Positions 42,521 to 54,823 of a DNA stretch of 64,000 bases are shown here, in pieces; positions within the stretch are counted from its first letter, which is position 1; every line of letters begins with the position of its first letter. Made by a program: the position numbers and the translations under genes. The stretch lies in assembly GCA_016795325.1 (NCBI GenBank), contig JAEUHY010000001.1, positions 1 to 64,000 of the forward strand. The letters are read 5' to 3'. This DNA comes from Planctomycetota bacterium (GTDB lineage Bacteria; Planctomycetota; UBA1135; GCA-002686595). Under the pieces are notes generated by a model that did not search any database, was not told the DNA's origin, and worked only from the letters and a program-made list of their open reading frames with translations.

Positions 42521-42560
42521 AGACCGTCGCCCCACAGGCGGGCGGCGGTCTTTATCTTTT
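42521..42560 (+). terminator. Rho-independent terminator or attenuator upstream of the kinase gene
   Basis: 12-bp stem AGACCGTCGCCC / GGGCGGCGGTCT with loop CACAGGC, followed by TTTATCTTTT. The stem is identical to that at 34512-34542. No plus-strand gene ends here: the gene to the left is on the minus strand, and the kinase starts 62 bp downstream. It could therefore terminate a non-coding leader transcript arising from the repeat region. Confidence 0.8.
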
Positions 42561-42621
42561 GGCCGTCCAGATTTCAGGATCCAGGCCGCGGACGGCCGAA
42601 TCCAGGTGCTGGACCGCACCC

Positions 42622-47583
<4,962 letters not shown>

Positions 47584-47680
47584 GGCGCGTCCCGCGACCG
47601 CGGAGCGCGAGGGTTTCAGGCGCGCGCCCCGGTCGGCCGAAAACCCTCCTCCAGCGATGCGTCCGCCCCCCCGCAGGTCG

Positions 47681-48172
47681 ATGAGCGTTCGGATGCAGCC
47701 GCGCCGCGCCGGCATTTCGCTGCTCACCGTGATCGTGGGCCTGTTCGTGATCGGCTTCCTCGCGGTCGTGGCGATCCCCGGTTACTTCAACCGCCACGAC
47801 GTGACGCTCGAGAACGCCTGCCGGCTCGTGTCGCGCGACCTGCGCACGCTGCAGAACCGCGCCGCCCTCGACAAACTGACGGTGCGCATGGTGTTCGACT
47901 CCGACGGCTGGCGCGCGCTCGACACGAACGACAAACCAGTGGCCGGAATCGGCGAGAGCCATCCGGTCGTGCGGCGCTTCGAAGGCGAAGGCGTGTTCGC
48001 GGGCGTCGTGATCGAGCGCATCGACCTGGGCGGCGACAACGAACTCGCGATCGACCGCCGCGGCCTGGTCGACAAACACGGCGAGCTCGACATCTCGTTC
48101 CGCGGCGAGACGCGGCGGGTCAAGATCCACCGCGGCAGCGGCGACATCGGCGTCGCGCCGCTGGCGCGCTGA
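47681..48172 (+). CDS. Type II secretion/type IV pilus pseudopilin (GspH/FimT-like)
   Basis: 163 residues. The N-terminus RAGISLLTVIVGLFVIGFLAVVAIPGYF is a class III (prepilin) signal: Gly cleavage site then a ~20-residue hydrophobic helix. The position normally held by Glu5 is Thr (G-ISLLT), as in some minor pseudopilins. The body (ACRLVSRDLRTLQNRAALDKLTVRMVFDSDGWRAL) fits GspH/FimT. The start is either 47681 or the ATG at 47693. It lies directly after the AAA+ regulator, and no other pilus genes are nearby. Confidence 0.8.
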   Translation: MSVRMQPRRAGISLLTVIVGLFVIGFLAVVAIPGYFNRHDVTLENACRLVSRDLRTLQNRAALDKLTVRMVFDSDGWRALDTNDKPVAGIGESHPVVRRFEGEGVFAGVVIERIDLGGDNELAIDRRGLVDKHGELDISFRGETRRVKIHRGSGDIGVAPLAR

Positions 48173-48287
48173 ACGCCTCACGACGCTTTGTCGCGCAACT
48201 CCGCGCGGCAGACTCACTCCGAGCAACGCGGCGCTTTCGCGCTGTGCGCGTCGCACGGGTGGCTCGCCCAACTCCGCGCGCCGCGGC

Positions 48288-48365
48288 CTACGGCTCGAGC
48301 GTGAACTCCAGCGCGTTCGAGAGTTTGGTGTTGGCGCGCGAGCCCGCGCCGTGGCGACTAGCAAC
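48288..48365 (-). pseudogene. Relic of the shared secreted-protein C-terminal domain
   Basis: The minus strand reads ANTKLSNALEFTLEP followed by TAG (48288-48290), the exact ending of the lineage C-terminal module (compare ATNMSNALEFTLCP at the end of the 61848 gene). Upstream the frame decays within ~25 codons and no parent gene is present. The rest of 48173-48548 shows nothing coding. Confidence 0.65.
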
Positions 48366-48536
48366 AGATCAGAGAACGCACCCGCGGACAGCGCGACGAG
48401 CGGGGCCTGCGCGAGCGGCCGGCGGCGCCTCGAGTGATCGACCACTCGTGCTCCGCGCGCTGGCGCGCGGAAGCGAGGCGAATCGACGCATCGCTCACGG
48501 CACGAGGCCGTGCGCGAGGAGTCCTCGTTGCGCAGC

Positions 48537-48542
48537 TAGATT
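48537..48542 (+). promoter_or_regulatory. -10 box, leaderless promoter of the Imm11-like gene
   Basis: TAGATT, then 6 nt (GTGAGC), then ATG at 48549; this sets the start two codons after an alternative GTG. Confidence 0.55.
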
Positions 48543-48548
48543 GTGAGC

Positions 48549-49097
48549 ATGAGGTACTACGAGCTCTTCGATGAGCTTGCGATTCCCGATCGCTGGCATC
48601 TGGGTGAACTGCGTTCCGTCGACGATCGCGAGCCGCACCTCACGGCTGGGGTGCGCTGCGGCGGCGGGCCGCTGCGCGCTGTGGTTTCAAGCGGCAGCGT
48701 CGAGCTCGACTTCTGCCTGACGAGCTTCGCAGTTCCCGTCGCCAGGAGCTCCGTCGCTGCGGCAATCGAAAGGCTCGCCGGTGAAGACGTCGAGAGGATC
48801 GCGCTCCGCATCCCTGGCCGAACAGGCTTCGAGGCGCTCAACGTGCTGCGCGTCGTCGAGTGCCTGGACGAGCGTCGCACCCACTTCATCAAGTGGACCG
48901 CGCACGATCATCGCGCCGACCTCGCCGGACAGTACCGACAGGTGACGAACCTGCGCGTGTCGGTGGAGTGCATCCCTGAGTCCGCTCACATCTTCCGCAT
49001 CGGTGGCTGGAGGATCGCGATCGTGGTCTCGGAGGCGCTCAAGCGAGAGATCGAGCGCGCGGGATCGCACGGAGCGACGTTCACGGATGTGACGTAA
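48549..49097 (+). CDS. DUF1629/Imm11-like protein (orphan immunity protein?)
   Basis: 182 residues, soluble. The opening YYELFDELAIPDRWHLGEL, the internal IERLAGEDVERIALRIPGRTGFEALNVLRVVECLD and the C-terminal HIFRIGGWRIAIVVSEALKREIERAGSHGATFTDV match the DUF1629/Imm11 family, proposed immunity proteins of contact-dependent polymorphic toxins. No toxin gene is next to it, so it is either an orphan immunity gene or has another role. The TAGATT-N6-ATG arrangement supports the start at 48549. Confidence 0.8.
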   Translation: MRYYELFDELAIPDRWHLGELRSVDDREPHLTAGVRCGGGPLRAVVSSGSVELDFCLTSFAVPVARSSVAAAIERLAGEDVERIALRIPGRTGFEALNVLRVVECLDERRTHFIKWTAHDHRADLAGQYRQVTNLRVSVECIPESAHIFRIGGWRIAIVVSEALKREIERAGSHGATFTDVT

Positions 49098-49181
49098 GCC
49101 GACCGGGCGGCGGGGCCGCACGCGATGAAGCTGGTGCGCGCGAGGCGGCCTCCCGCCGGGCGCGCGCAAGACGCGCCGCGC

Positions 49182-50030
49182 TCAGAAGCGAACCAGGTTG
49201 TCTTCCCAGTCGGGCCCGCGCAGCGCCTTGCCTTGGAAGCGCGGGCCGACGCCGAAGACGTTCATCTCCGCCGGATAAGTGGTCTTGCCCACGGTGGTCT
49301 CCTGGCCGCGCGCCGCGAGCGCTTCGGGCAGCTCCGCCGCGCAGAACTGCAGGTAGTTGTGCACGAAGTGCGGACGCGCGAGGTAGGCCTTGTTGAAGCC
49401 GCACAGGAACAGCGCGAAGTCGTCGGGGTTCTGGCGCACGTAGCGCAGCACGGCTTCGGTGACCTGCGGGTAGAGCCACGAAAAGAAGTCGTCGATCACG
49501 AGCACGCCGTCGCTCGCGAGGAGTTGGTTGGCGATGCGCATGTCGTTCGTGACGGCGCCGGCGGAGTGTTCGCCGTCGATGTGGATCCAGCGGTGCTGCC
49601 GGTAGGTCTGCACGACGAGCGGGCTCACGCCGAGCTCGCGCGAGTCGCACTCGGCCGTCACGAACTCCACGCCCGGGGCCGGCTGCGCCGCCGCCAACGC
49701 GCGCTCGATCTTGGCCGCCTTCAACGCGTAGTCGACGAGCAACACCTTGTTGCCAGGCTGCGCGTACATCGCCATCAGCGCCGCGGACTTCCCGTGGTGC
49801 ACGCCGATCTCGAGCATGTGCCCCGTGATCTTCGCGCGCCGCTGGAAGTCGAGCAGGGAGTCCCAGACCGCGATGGCGCCGTCTCCAAACCAGCCCTCGA
49901 TTCCGCCGGTGATCTTGAGGTACGAGCTGTAGACGCTGGAGGCGCCGTTGCCGGTCCCCTGCATGAGGGTCGTGGCGCTGGCGTTCTGAGCCGGAGCGGT
50001 CGTGAGGTTCGGGGCTTGGGTTTGGCTCAT
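49182..50030 (-). CDS. Class I SAM-dependent methyltransferase (Methyltransf_24/CmcI-like)
   Basis: 282 residues. A SAM-binding motif MLEIGVHHGKSAALMAMY is followed by KVLLVDYALKAAKIERAL, HRWIHIDGEHSAGAVTNDM and GVLVIDDFFSWLYPQVTEAV. This matches Methyltransf_24/cephalosporin-hydroxylase-like methyltransferases that act on sugars or secondary metabolites in many clusters. The first ~35 residues (QAPNLTTAPAQNASATT) are low-complexity. The start is the ATG at 50030. No Shine-Dalgarno or close -10 is visible; the 355-bp upstream gap carries a 21-bp direct repeat. Confidence 0.82.
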   Translation of the reverse strand: MSQTQAPNLTTAPAQNASATTLMQGTGNGASSVYSSYLKITGGIEGWFGDGAIAVWDSLLDFQRRAKITGHMLEIGVHHGKSAALMAMYAQPGNKVLLVDYALKAAKIERALAAAQPAPGVEFVTAECDSRELGVSPLVVQTYRQHRWIHIDGEHSAGAVTNDMRIANQLLASDGVLVIDDFFSWLYPQVTEAVLRYVRQNPDDFALFLCGFNKAYLARPHFVHNYLQFCAAELPEALAARGQETTVGKTTYPAEMNVFGVGPRFQGKALRGPDWEDNLVRF

Positions 50031-50212
50031 GGCGTTCGAATGGGGCCGTGGTGGACTCGACGGAGGTCCCTTCGACTGGCGGCGGCTGCAACCGGAGCCG
50101 CGTAGGTTGTGCTCGCCCCGTGCGTGGGACGCCGCGCCGGGATCGAGCTGGCGTGGCGTGCGCAGCTGCGAACGCGCGGAGACCTCGCGACCGGGGCCGC
50201 GCAGGCCTTGCT

Positions 50213-50346
50213 CGTTCGCACATCTCGCGCGGCACAGCGCCGAGGACCAGGGCGCCCGGTCCGAGCCGCCTGAGCAACGTGATGGTGCCGTACTCCAGGA
50301 GGTTCGGAGTCGCACCGAGAGCGGCCGTTCGCACATCTCGCGCGGC
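50213..50346. repeat. 21-bp direct repeat pair upstream of the methyltransferase
   Basis: An identical 21-bp word beginning CGTTCGCACATCTCGCGC occurs at 50213-50233 and 50326-50346 (113 bp apart), in the gap between the methyltransferase start and the small RNA. A regulator-binding role is possible. No gene is seen in 50031-50385. Confidence 0.5.
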
Positions 50347-50385
50347 GTAGCGGCGCCGCGCCAACAAGCTCGCAGCGCCGTGCAT

Positions 50386-50420
50386 AAAAAAACCGGAGTC
50401 GCCCCGGAAGGGGCGACTCC
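50386..50420 (-). terminator. Rho-independent terminator of the small RNA
   Basis: Perfect 11-bp stem GGAGTCGCCCC / GGGGCGACTCC with loop TTCC, followed by GG and seven T on the minus strand. Confidence 0.92.
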
Positions 50421-50598
50421 GCGCGGGTCTCAGCCGGTGGCAGAACCGGCCGGACAGCCAGTGGGTTGGCAGGGACTCACTGGCGACTTCGAGCGCTCTG
50501 GCAGGTGAGCGATCTCGAAGCCCCCCGGTGGCGCCGGGGATGAGAACGGGCGGCTTTGGGCCGTCCGCTTGTCGCCAGCGTGGCAGGGTGCCAGCGAC
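50386..50598 (-). ncRNA. Predicted multi-hairpin small RNA with CUGCC loops
   Basis: About 213 nt on the minus strand, from a predicted start near 50598 to the U-run at 50392-50386. Consecutive stem-loops: H1 50598-50571 (9 bp, loop ACCCTGCCAC), H2 50567-50547 (8 bp, one mismatch), H3 50539-50523 (6 bp), H4 50520-50487 (7+5 bp, loop ACCTGCCA), H5 50484-50457 (7 bp, loop AGTCCCTGCCAACC), H6 50450-50433 (6 bp, loop TCTGCC) and the terminator hairpin. Four of six loops expose CTGCC. No open frame or match to tmRNA, 6S, SRP or RNase P is evident. A loop-displaying regulatory or protein-sequestering RNA is the favoured reading. Confidence 0.75.
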
Positions 50599-50604
50599 GA
50601 GTGA

Positions 50605-50633
50605 AGACTAGCCCAGGTTCCGCAATTCGTAAA
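50605..50633 (-). promoter_or_regulatory. sigma70-like promoter of the small RNA
   Basis: -35 TTTACG (50633-50628), 17-bp spacer, -10 TAGTCT (50610-50605). The predicted start falls at the first base of hairpin H1. It lies 32 bp downstream of the rhodanese stop codon. Confidence 0.7.
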
Positions 50634-50664
50634 GCCGTGCCGGGGGACGCCCGGGCCGCGCGGA

Positions 50665-51204
50665 TCAGTAGCGCGGAACGCTCGGGTCGATCTCGTTCGA
50701 CCAAGCCAGGATGCCGCCGGTCATCGAGTAGACCTGCGTGAAGCCGTGGCCGCGGAAGTAGGCCGCCACGTCGAGCGAGCGCATGCCGCTGCGGCACATG
50801 AACACGATGCGGCGCTCCTTGGGCAGGTTCATGTACTTGCCCGAGTTCTGGTAGTCGAGCGGCTCGGCCTTGGCGAGCTTGGAGATCGCCAGCTCCTCGG
50901 GCGTGCGCACGTCGATGAACGAGAAGTCCTCGCCCGCGTCGAGCCAGGCCTTCACTTGGCTCACGCTGATCTGCACGTTGCGGTCGGCGTCCTCGGCGTT
51001 CTGGATCGTGCGCACGACCTCGTTCACGTCGAGGATGTTGTGGTCCTTGCAGACCTGCGCCAGCGTGTCCGTGGGCTGGAACCCGCACGACGAGCACCCG
51101 CCGATGTGGTAGCGCTGGAACAGCGCGCGCTGGGCCGACGGAGCGAGCTTCATGATCTGCTCCATGGACATGTCGGGACGGATCGAGAGCGTCGAGGTGG
51201 TCAC
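50665..51204 (-). CDS. DUF1858-like disulfide domain plus rhodanese domain protein
   Basis: 179 residues from the GTG at 51204. The N-terminal ~70 residues (SMEQIMKLAPSAQRALFQRYHIGGCSSCGFQPTDTLAQVCKDHNI) resemble the DUF1858/hybrid-cluster-associated redox disulfide domain with a CSSC pair. The C-terminal ~100 residues are rhodanese: FSFIDVRTPEELAISKL, active-site loop CRSGMRS, and GFTQVYSMTGGILAWSN. This suggests sulfur transfer or persulfide/redox handling in the cytoplasm. A later ATG (51171) is possible. A TAGAGT box near 51286 may be its promoter. Confidence 0.85.
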   Translation of the reverse strand: MTTSTLSIRPDMSMEQIMKLAPSAQRALFQRYHIGGCSSCGFQPTDTLAQVCKDHNILDVNEVVRTIQNAEDADRNVQISVSQVKAWLDAGEDFSFIDVRTPEELAISKLAKAEPLDYQNSGKYMNLPKERRIVFMCRSGMRSLDVAAYFRGHGFTQVYSMTGGILAWSNEIDPSVPRY

Positions 51205-51313
51205 GGCGAGGGCGTCGAAAGGGTGTTTGAGAGGTGGAACCGGGCGACTTGGGGCGCCGGGCGCAAGAGAACCCAAACTCTAACGTTCACGTCCGAGTTG
51301 CGGTACCGGTTAC

Positions 51314-51342
51314 GGAACTGACGGTACGGTGCCGTCAGTTCC
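51314..51342. terminator. Perfect 11-bp hairpin spanning the SUI1 stop codon
   Basis: GGAACTGACGG / CCGTCAGTTCC with loop TACGGTG. The TGA stop of the SUI1 gene (51335-51337) is inside the stem. There is no U-run, so it may be a transcript 3'-end stabiliser or a weak terminator rather than a classical one. Confidence 0.5.
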
Positions 51343-51694
51343 CCCGCCGCACGTCGCCGAACCCGCGACTGCGCAGCGCCTCGCCGACACGCTCGCGCTG
51401 GTCGCCCTGAACGAGCAATTCGCCCTCCTCCACACGCGCCCCCAGGCCCAGCGCGCGGGCGAGCTCCTTGGCGAGCGCACTCAGGTCGGCCCCGACCAAC
51501 CCCGGCCCGTCGACGCGCGTGACGCTCTTGCCACCGTGCCCGGCGCGCTCGAGGCGCACGGTCACGCGCTCCCGCGCATGCGGGTACGGGGCGGGCGCGC
51601 TCGGCGGCGGCGTCGCCGGCCCCGGCGGCAGCGGGCCGAGCGTCGCGCGCAGCTTCTCGAACGGATTGCCCGACCGACCGGTGGGACTGGTCAT
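51335..51694 (-). CDS. SUI1/eIF1-like translation initiation factor (YciH family)
   Basis: 119 residues. A Pro-rich N-terminal tail is followed by a SUI1 domain: RVTVRLERAGHGGKSVTRVDGPGLVGADLSALAKELARALGLGARVEEGELLVQGDQRERVGEALRSRGF. Bacterial YciH proteins resemble eIF1 and can influence start-codon selection, of interest beside so many leaderless genes. The gene is itself predicted leaderless (TAGCCT-N6-ATG). Confidence 0.92.
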   Translation of the reverse strand: MTSPTGRSGNPFEKLRATLGPLPPGPATPPPSAPAPYPHARERVTVRLERAGHGGKSVTRVDGPGLVGADLSALAKELARALGLGARVEEGELLVQGDQRERVGEALRSRGFGDVRRGN

Positions 51695-51700
51695 CGCCCC

Positions 51701-51706
51701 AGGCTA
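51701..51706 (-). promoter_or_regulatory. -10 box, leaderless promoter of the SUI1-like gene
   Basis: TAGCCT, then 6 nt (GGGGCG), then ATG at 51694. Confidence 0.55.
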
Positions 51707-51815
51707 ACCGCGGCGGCGAGGCGCACCCATCCGGTCGACGCAGTTCGCTCCTACGCGCTGGCGAGCTCAAACCAACCGCCAGAAGCACCGCGTGCAGCGC
51801 GCTTGTTTAGCTCCG

Positions 51816-52190
51816 CCGCCCCGCCACGCCCCGCTTCGCGTCCTCGGAGAACGCGTCCTATCGCTTGTCGTCGACGAACTGCTCGAGGTCTCGACATCCA
51901 AGCGCAGCGGCCGGCCGCTGCACGCACGCCCTTGGCGCGAGACGTTCTACGTGCTCGAAGGCGAGCTCGCGTTCGGGCTCCGACGCAGTCGCACTCGTCC
52001 CGGCCGACGTGCAGCACACCGACCGCGTGCTGCCGCAGCGCACGCGTTGCCTCGCGCTCAACTCCCCCGCCGGGGACCACGCGTTCTTCGCCCAACTGCA
52101 CGAACGCGTGCGCGCCATGCCCGACGTCCTGCCGGCGCTGGCCGATGTCGCGAAGGCGCATGTCCTGCGCTCGCCGGCGTTCGGCGCGTG
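51816..52190 (+). pseudogene. Frameshifted cupin-domain protein
   Basis: One plus frame reads LGERVLSLVVDELLEVST...GRPLHARPWRETFYVLEGELAFGL, the first half of a cupin. The match then continues in another frame with VALVPADVQHTDRVLPQRTRCLALNSPAGDHAFFAQLHERV, ending at a TGA at 52189-52191. About a dozen residues normally present between the halves are missing, so a deletion plus frameshift near 51985 broke the gene. The gap 52192-52403 shows nothing else. Confidence 0.7.
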
Positions 52191-52403
52191 AGCGCCGACG
52201 CGAACGCCGCCCCGTGCCGAGGCTCGGGTGCCGAGCGAGCTTCTTGCGGCGCAGCGAATCGAGGCGGAGCTCCGAAGCGCCCGCTGTGCGCGTCGTCGCG
52301 CAGATGCGCAGACCCGGGTAGCATCGAGACACGGTCGTGTGAGCTGTCGAAGACGTCGGGCGCGTCGATTCGTCGCTCAGCATGCGCCGAGGAGCAACAC
52401 GAC

Positions 52404-53957
52404 ATGGCGCGGCGACCTCTCACGATCGGATCCGTGGCTCTCATCGCGCTCGCCGAATCGGCTGTGGCGCAACTGAACACGTCCTCGCTTGCGCCCGAAG
52501 CGCAACTCTACGGCGTCGTCGGCGAACAGGGCTTCGGCCTGAAGGTGCAGGTCGAAGGCGACCGAATGATGGTCGGCGTCGGCACGGCGACGCCCTTTCC
52601 CAAGGTGCGGGTGTTCGACCGCGTCGCTGGCGTGTGGACCCCCAGCGGCGTGCTCAGCACCAACCTGGTCTACGACTTCGACTTCGACGGGGATTTGGCG
52701 GTCGCGGGCGAGATCACGGGCGCGGCGGTGCAGCGCCTGGGCGTCCACCGCCGCATCAACGGCACGTGGGTCAACTCGTTCTACTCCGCTCCGCTCGCCG
52801 GGGCTCAGATCGGCCAGGTGGTTGCGCTCGACGGCAACACCATCGTCGCGTCGTCCTTCAGCTACGACGGCGGTCTGACGGATCAGGGCGTCGTGTGGGT
52901 GTTCGAGAACTCGGGCACGCAGCTCAACTTGGTCGCGACGTTCTTGGGCGGCGGCGACGGCGCGCGACTGGGGCAACGGGTAGCGATCGAAGGAGAGCGA
53001 ATCCTCGCGAGCGTCCAGATGCCCAACGGCGCAGCGGAGTTTCGTTCGTTCCTGCGCGGTCCGTCGGGTTGGCAGGTTGAGTCGAACTACTCAGGTCTAG
53101 CGACGAGCTTCAACACTGCTGTGCCGCTTTCACAGCTCGACTGGGGTGATGATGGACTGGGCCTGGCGACCGCCCGCGTGGGCTCGAGCGACGGGAAGGC
53201 AGTCGTATTCGGCCGGAGCCTGACCGGCTGGTTCACCGAGACCGTGATCCCGCTGGGCGTGCCGCCCCTGGGTTACGAGTTCTCGCTCGACGACGGCGTG
53301 CTCGCGATGGGCAACGCCGACTACGACGGCGCTCATCAAGACAGCGGCGCCGTGCGCTTGTGGGCCCGCCATCAAGGCTGGCGCCAAATGGACGTCGAGT
53401 CGCCGCTCAACTCGGCGCAGAGCCTGTGGTTCGGCGCCCATGTGAACGTGCGCGACGGCAAGGTCTTCGCCAGCGCGGTCGGCGACGATTCCCTCGGCTT
53501 CAATCACGGGGTCGTGCATCAACTCGGCGTCACGCACTCGCCGGCGGCTGTCGTGTGCTTCGCAGCGCCGCATTCCGGCGGCTGCATCGCTCGCATCGCG
53601 TTCACCGGCACGCCGAGCGCCAGCGCCGGCAGTGGGTTTGTATTGAGCGCTTCGAGCGCGCGCCCGGCCGCAAGCGGTGCGCTGCTGTTCGGCGTCAGCG
53701 GACTTTCCAGCCCGCTCCTGGGCGGAGGACTGCGTTGTGTCGCGCCGCCGAGAACGATCGCCGCGCCGCAGCAAACTGGCGGGTCGACTTCGTGCTCGGG
53801 AAGCATGAGCGCCGATGTGAATGCGCTGATCGCATCCGGCAATTTCCCACACTTGGTCGTGGGCGCGCAGGTGACGGCGACGTTCGTCTTCCGAGATCCG
53901 CTCGCCCCGTTCGGCTCGAGCGCGACCGACACGGCACAGTTCTTCATCGGTCCCTGA
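52404..53957 (+). CDS. Secreted FG-GAP-like propeller protein with shared C-terminal domain
   Basis: 517 residues with a signal peptide (LTIGSVALIALAESAVAQ). The body contains propeller repeats of the type VQVEGDRMMVGVG, VALDGNTIVASSFSYDGG, VAIEGERILASVQ and VNVRDGKVFASAVGDD. The C-terminal ~150 residues are the lineage module: CFAAPHSGGCIARIAFTGTPSASAGSGFVL, GALLFGVSG, GGGLRCVAPP, FRDPLAP, TAQFFIGP. ATG at 52404, with a GAGGAG Shine-Dalgarno. Probably extracellular or surface-bound; the role is unknown. Confidence 0.83.
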   Translation: MARRPLTIGSVALIALAESAVAQLNTSSLAPEAQLYGVVGEQGFGLKVQVEGDRMMVGVGTATPFPKVRVFDRVAGVWTPSGVLSTNLVYDFDFDGDLAVAGEITGAAVQRLGVHRRINGTWVNSFYSAPLAGAQIGQVVALDGNTIVASSFSYDGGLTDQGVVWVFENSGTQLNLVATFLGGGDGARLGQRVAIEGERILASVQMPNGAAEFRSFLRGPSGWQVESNYSGLATSFNTAVPLSQLDWGDDGLGLATARVGSSDGKAVVFGRSLTGWFTETVIPLGVPPLGYEFSLDDGVLAMGNADYDGAHQDSGAVRLWARHQGWRQMDVESPLNSAQSLWFGAHVNVRDGKVFASAVGDDSLGFNHGVVHQLGVTHSPAAVVCFAAPHSGGCIARIAFTGTPSASAGSGFVLSASSARPAASGALLFGVSGLSSPLLGGGLRCVAPPRTIAAPQQTGGSTSCSGSMSADVNALIASGNFPHLVVGAQVTATFVFRDPLAPFGSSATDTAQFFIGP

Positions 53958-54029
53958 GCCGGGCGGCGTTCCACCGCCCGCGCGAGTCGTCTCGCGCTGA
54001 ACCTGACTGTGCACGACGGCGATGCGTGC

Positions 54030-54490
54030 TGCGCGCGCTCGTCGAGGTAACGCTGCGGCAGAACGCACAACTCGAGCGGCCGCGCGCCGGGTTCGATCAG
54101 CCCGCGCGCTTGGAAGTGGCCGACGAGCGCGGCCGGGAAGGCCGTGGTGCGCTCCATCGCGGAAAAACCCGTGGTTTCGTCGTGGGAATCGAACACGTCG
54201 TACTGCAGCGCGCGCGGCTGGCCCTCGTGCGAGCCGATGACGAGCACACGTAGCAGCACGACGTCGCGCACGTCGGGGAACTTCGAGCGCCCTTCGAACA
54301 TGCGCCGCGTGAGCTCGACGGGCTCGAACTCTTCGCCGTCCGCGGCTTCGAAGTGCGACGTCGTGAAAGTCTCGAGCTCGTGCGAGGTCGGCCCGAGCAC
54401 GCGCTTGTCGCAGCGCAGGAACTCCGCTTCGCAGCGGTACCCTCCCACTGTCCGTAGACAGTGAACGCGAGCTTGTACCCCAGCCGGACG
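54030..54490 (-). pseudogene. Decayed partial copy of the saccharopine-dehydrogenase-like gene
   Basis: About 97% identical over 54060-54360 to the 3' part of the gene at 55986-57152 (AADGEEFEPVELTRRMFEGRSKFPDVRDVVLLRVLVIGSH...). Compared with the intact gene it lacks 159 bp (53 codons), removed precisely between two CGAAGTGC direct repeats (56339-56346 and 56498-56505 in the intact copy). The 5' half of the gene is missing, frameshifts appear near 54440, and homology fades by ~54490. The C-terminal tail also diverges. Non-functional copy. Confidence 0.85.
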
Positions 54491-54710
54491 ACCAGTGAGA
54501 CTGGTCCTTGACTACGCGTAGCGCGCGCCGCACTGCGCACCTCGGCCTGCGAGCGTTCCGTGTGTTCGACTGCGAGCTCGCCAAGTAGCACGGACTGCGC
54601 TCGCCGGTGTTCGGCGAAGGAACTAGTAGTCGGTTGAAGAAGTGCTTCGAGCGCGGACACAAATCCGGTTGCGTCGGATCTAGGAGCGGAACCACTTGGC
54701 GGGGCGTAAA

Positions 54711-54823
54711 GCACGACGCCTTGGCGTCGTGCGGGCCGCGACATGAATCCGTGGATTCAGCGAGGGGTGAGCCCCGGCGCCGCGCAACGCGCGGCGGCGA
54801 TACGACGCCTTGGCGTCGTATCG
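54711..54823. repeat. Cluster of five short palindromes (REP-like)
   Basis: Inverted repeats in 113 bp: 54711-54732 (10-bp arms, loop TT), 54744-54759 (7-bp arms, TGAATCC-GT-GGATTCA), 54764-54775 (GGGG/CCCC), 54780-54794 (CCGCGC/GCGCGG) and 54798-54823 (12-bp arms, loop TT). The first and last share the 18-bp core ACGACGCCTTGGCGTCGT. No coding frame is convincing between 54491 and 54925. Confidence 0.75.

Noticed and set aside
50386..50598. Identity of the hairpin RNA as tmRNA, 6S RNA, SRP RNA or RNase P
   Set aside because: No tag frame or tRNA-like ends, no single long hairpin with central bubble, and no SRP tetraloop or RNase P core sequences. A separate series of short stem-loops does not match these.
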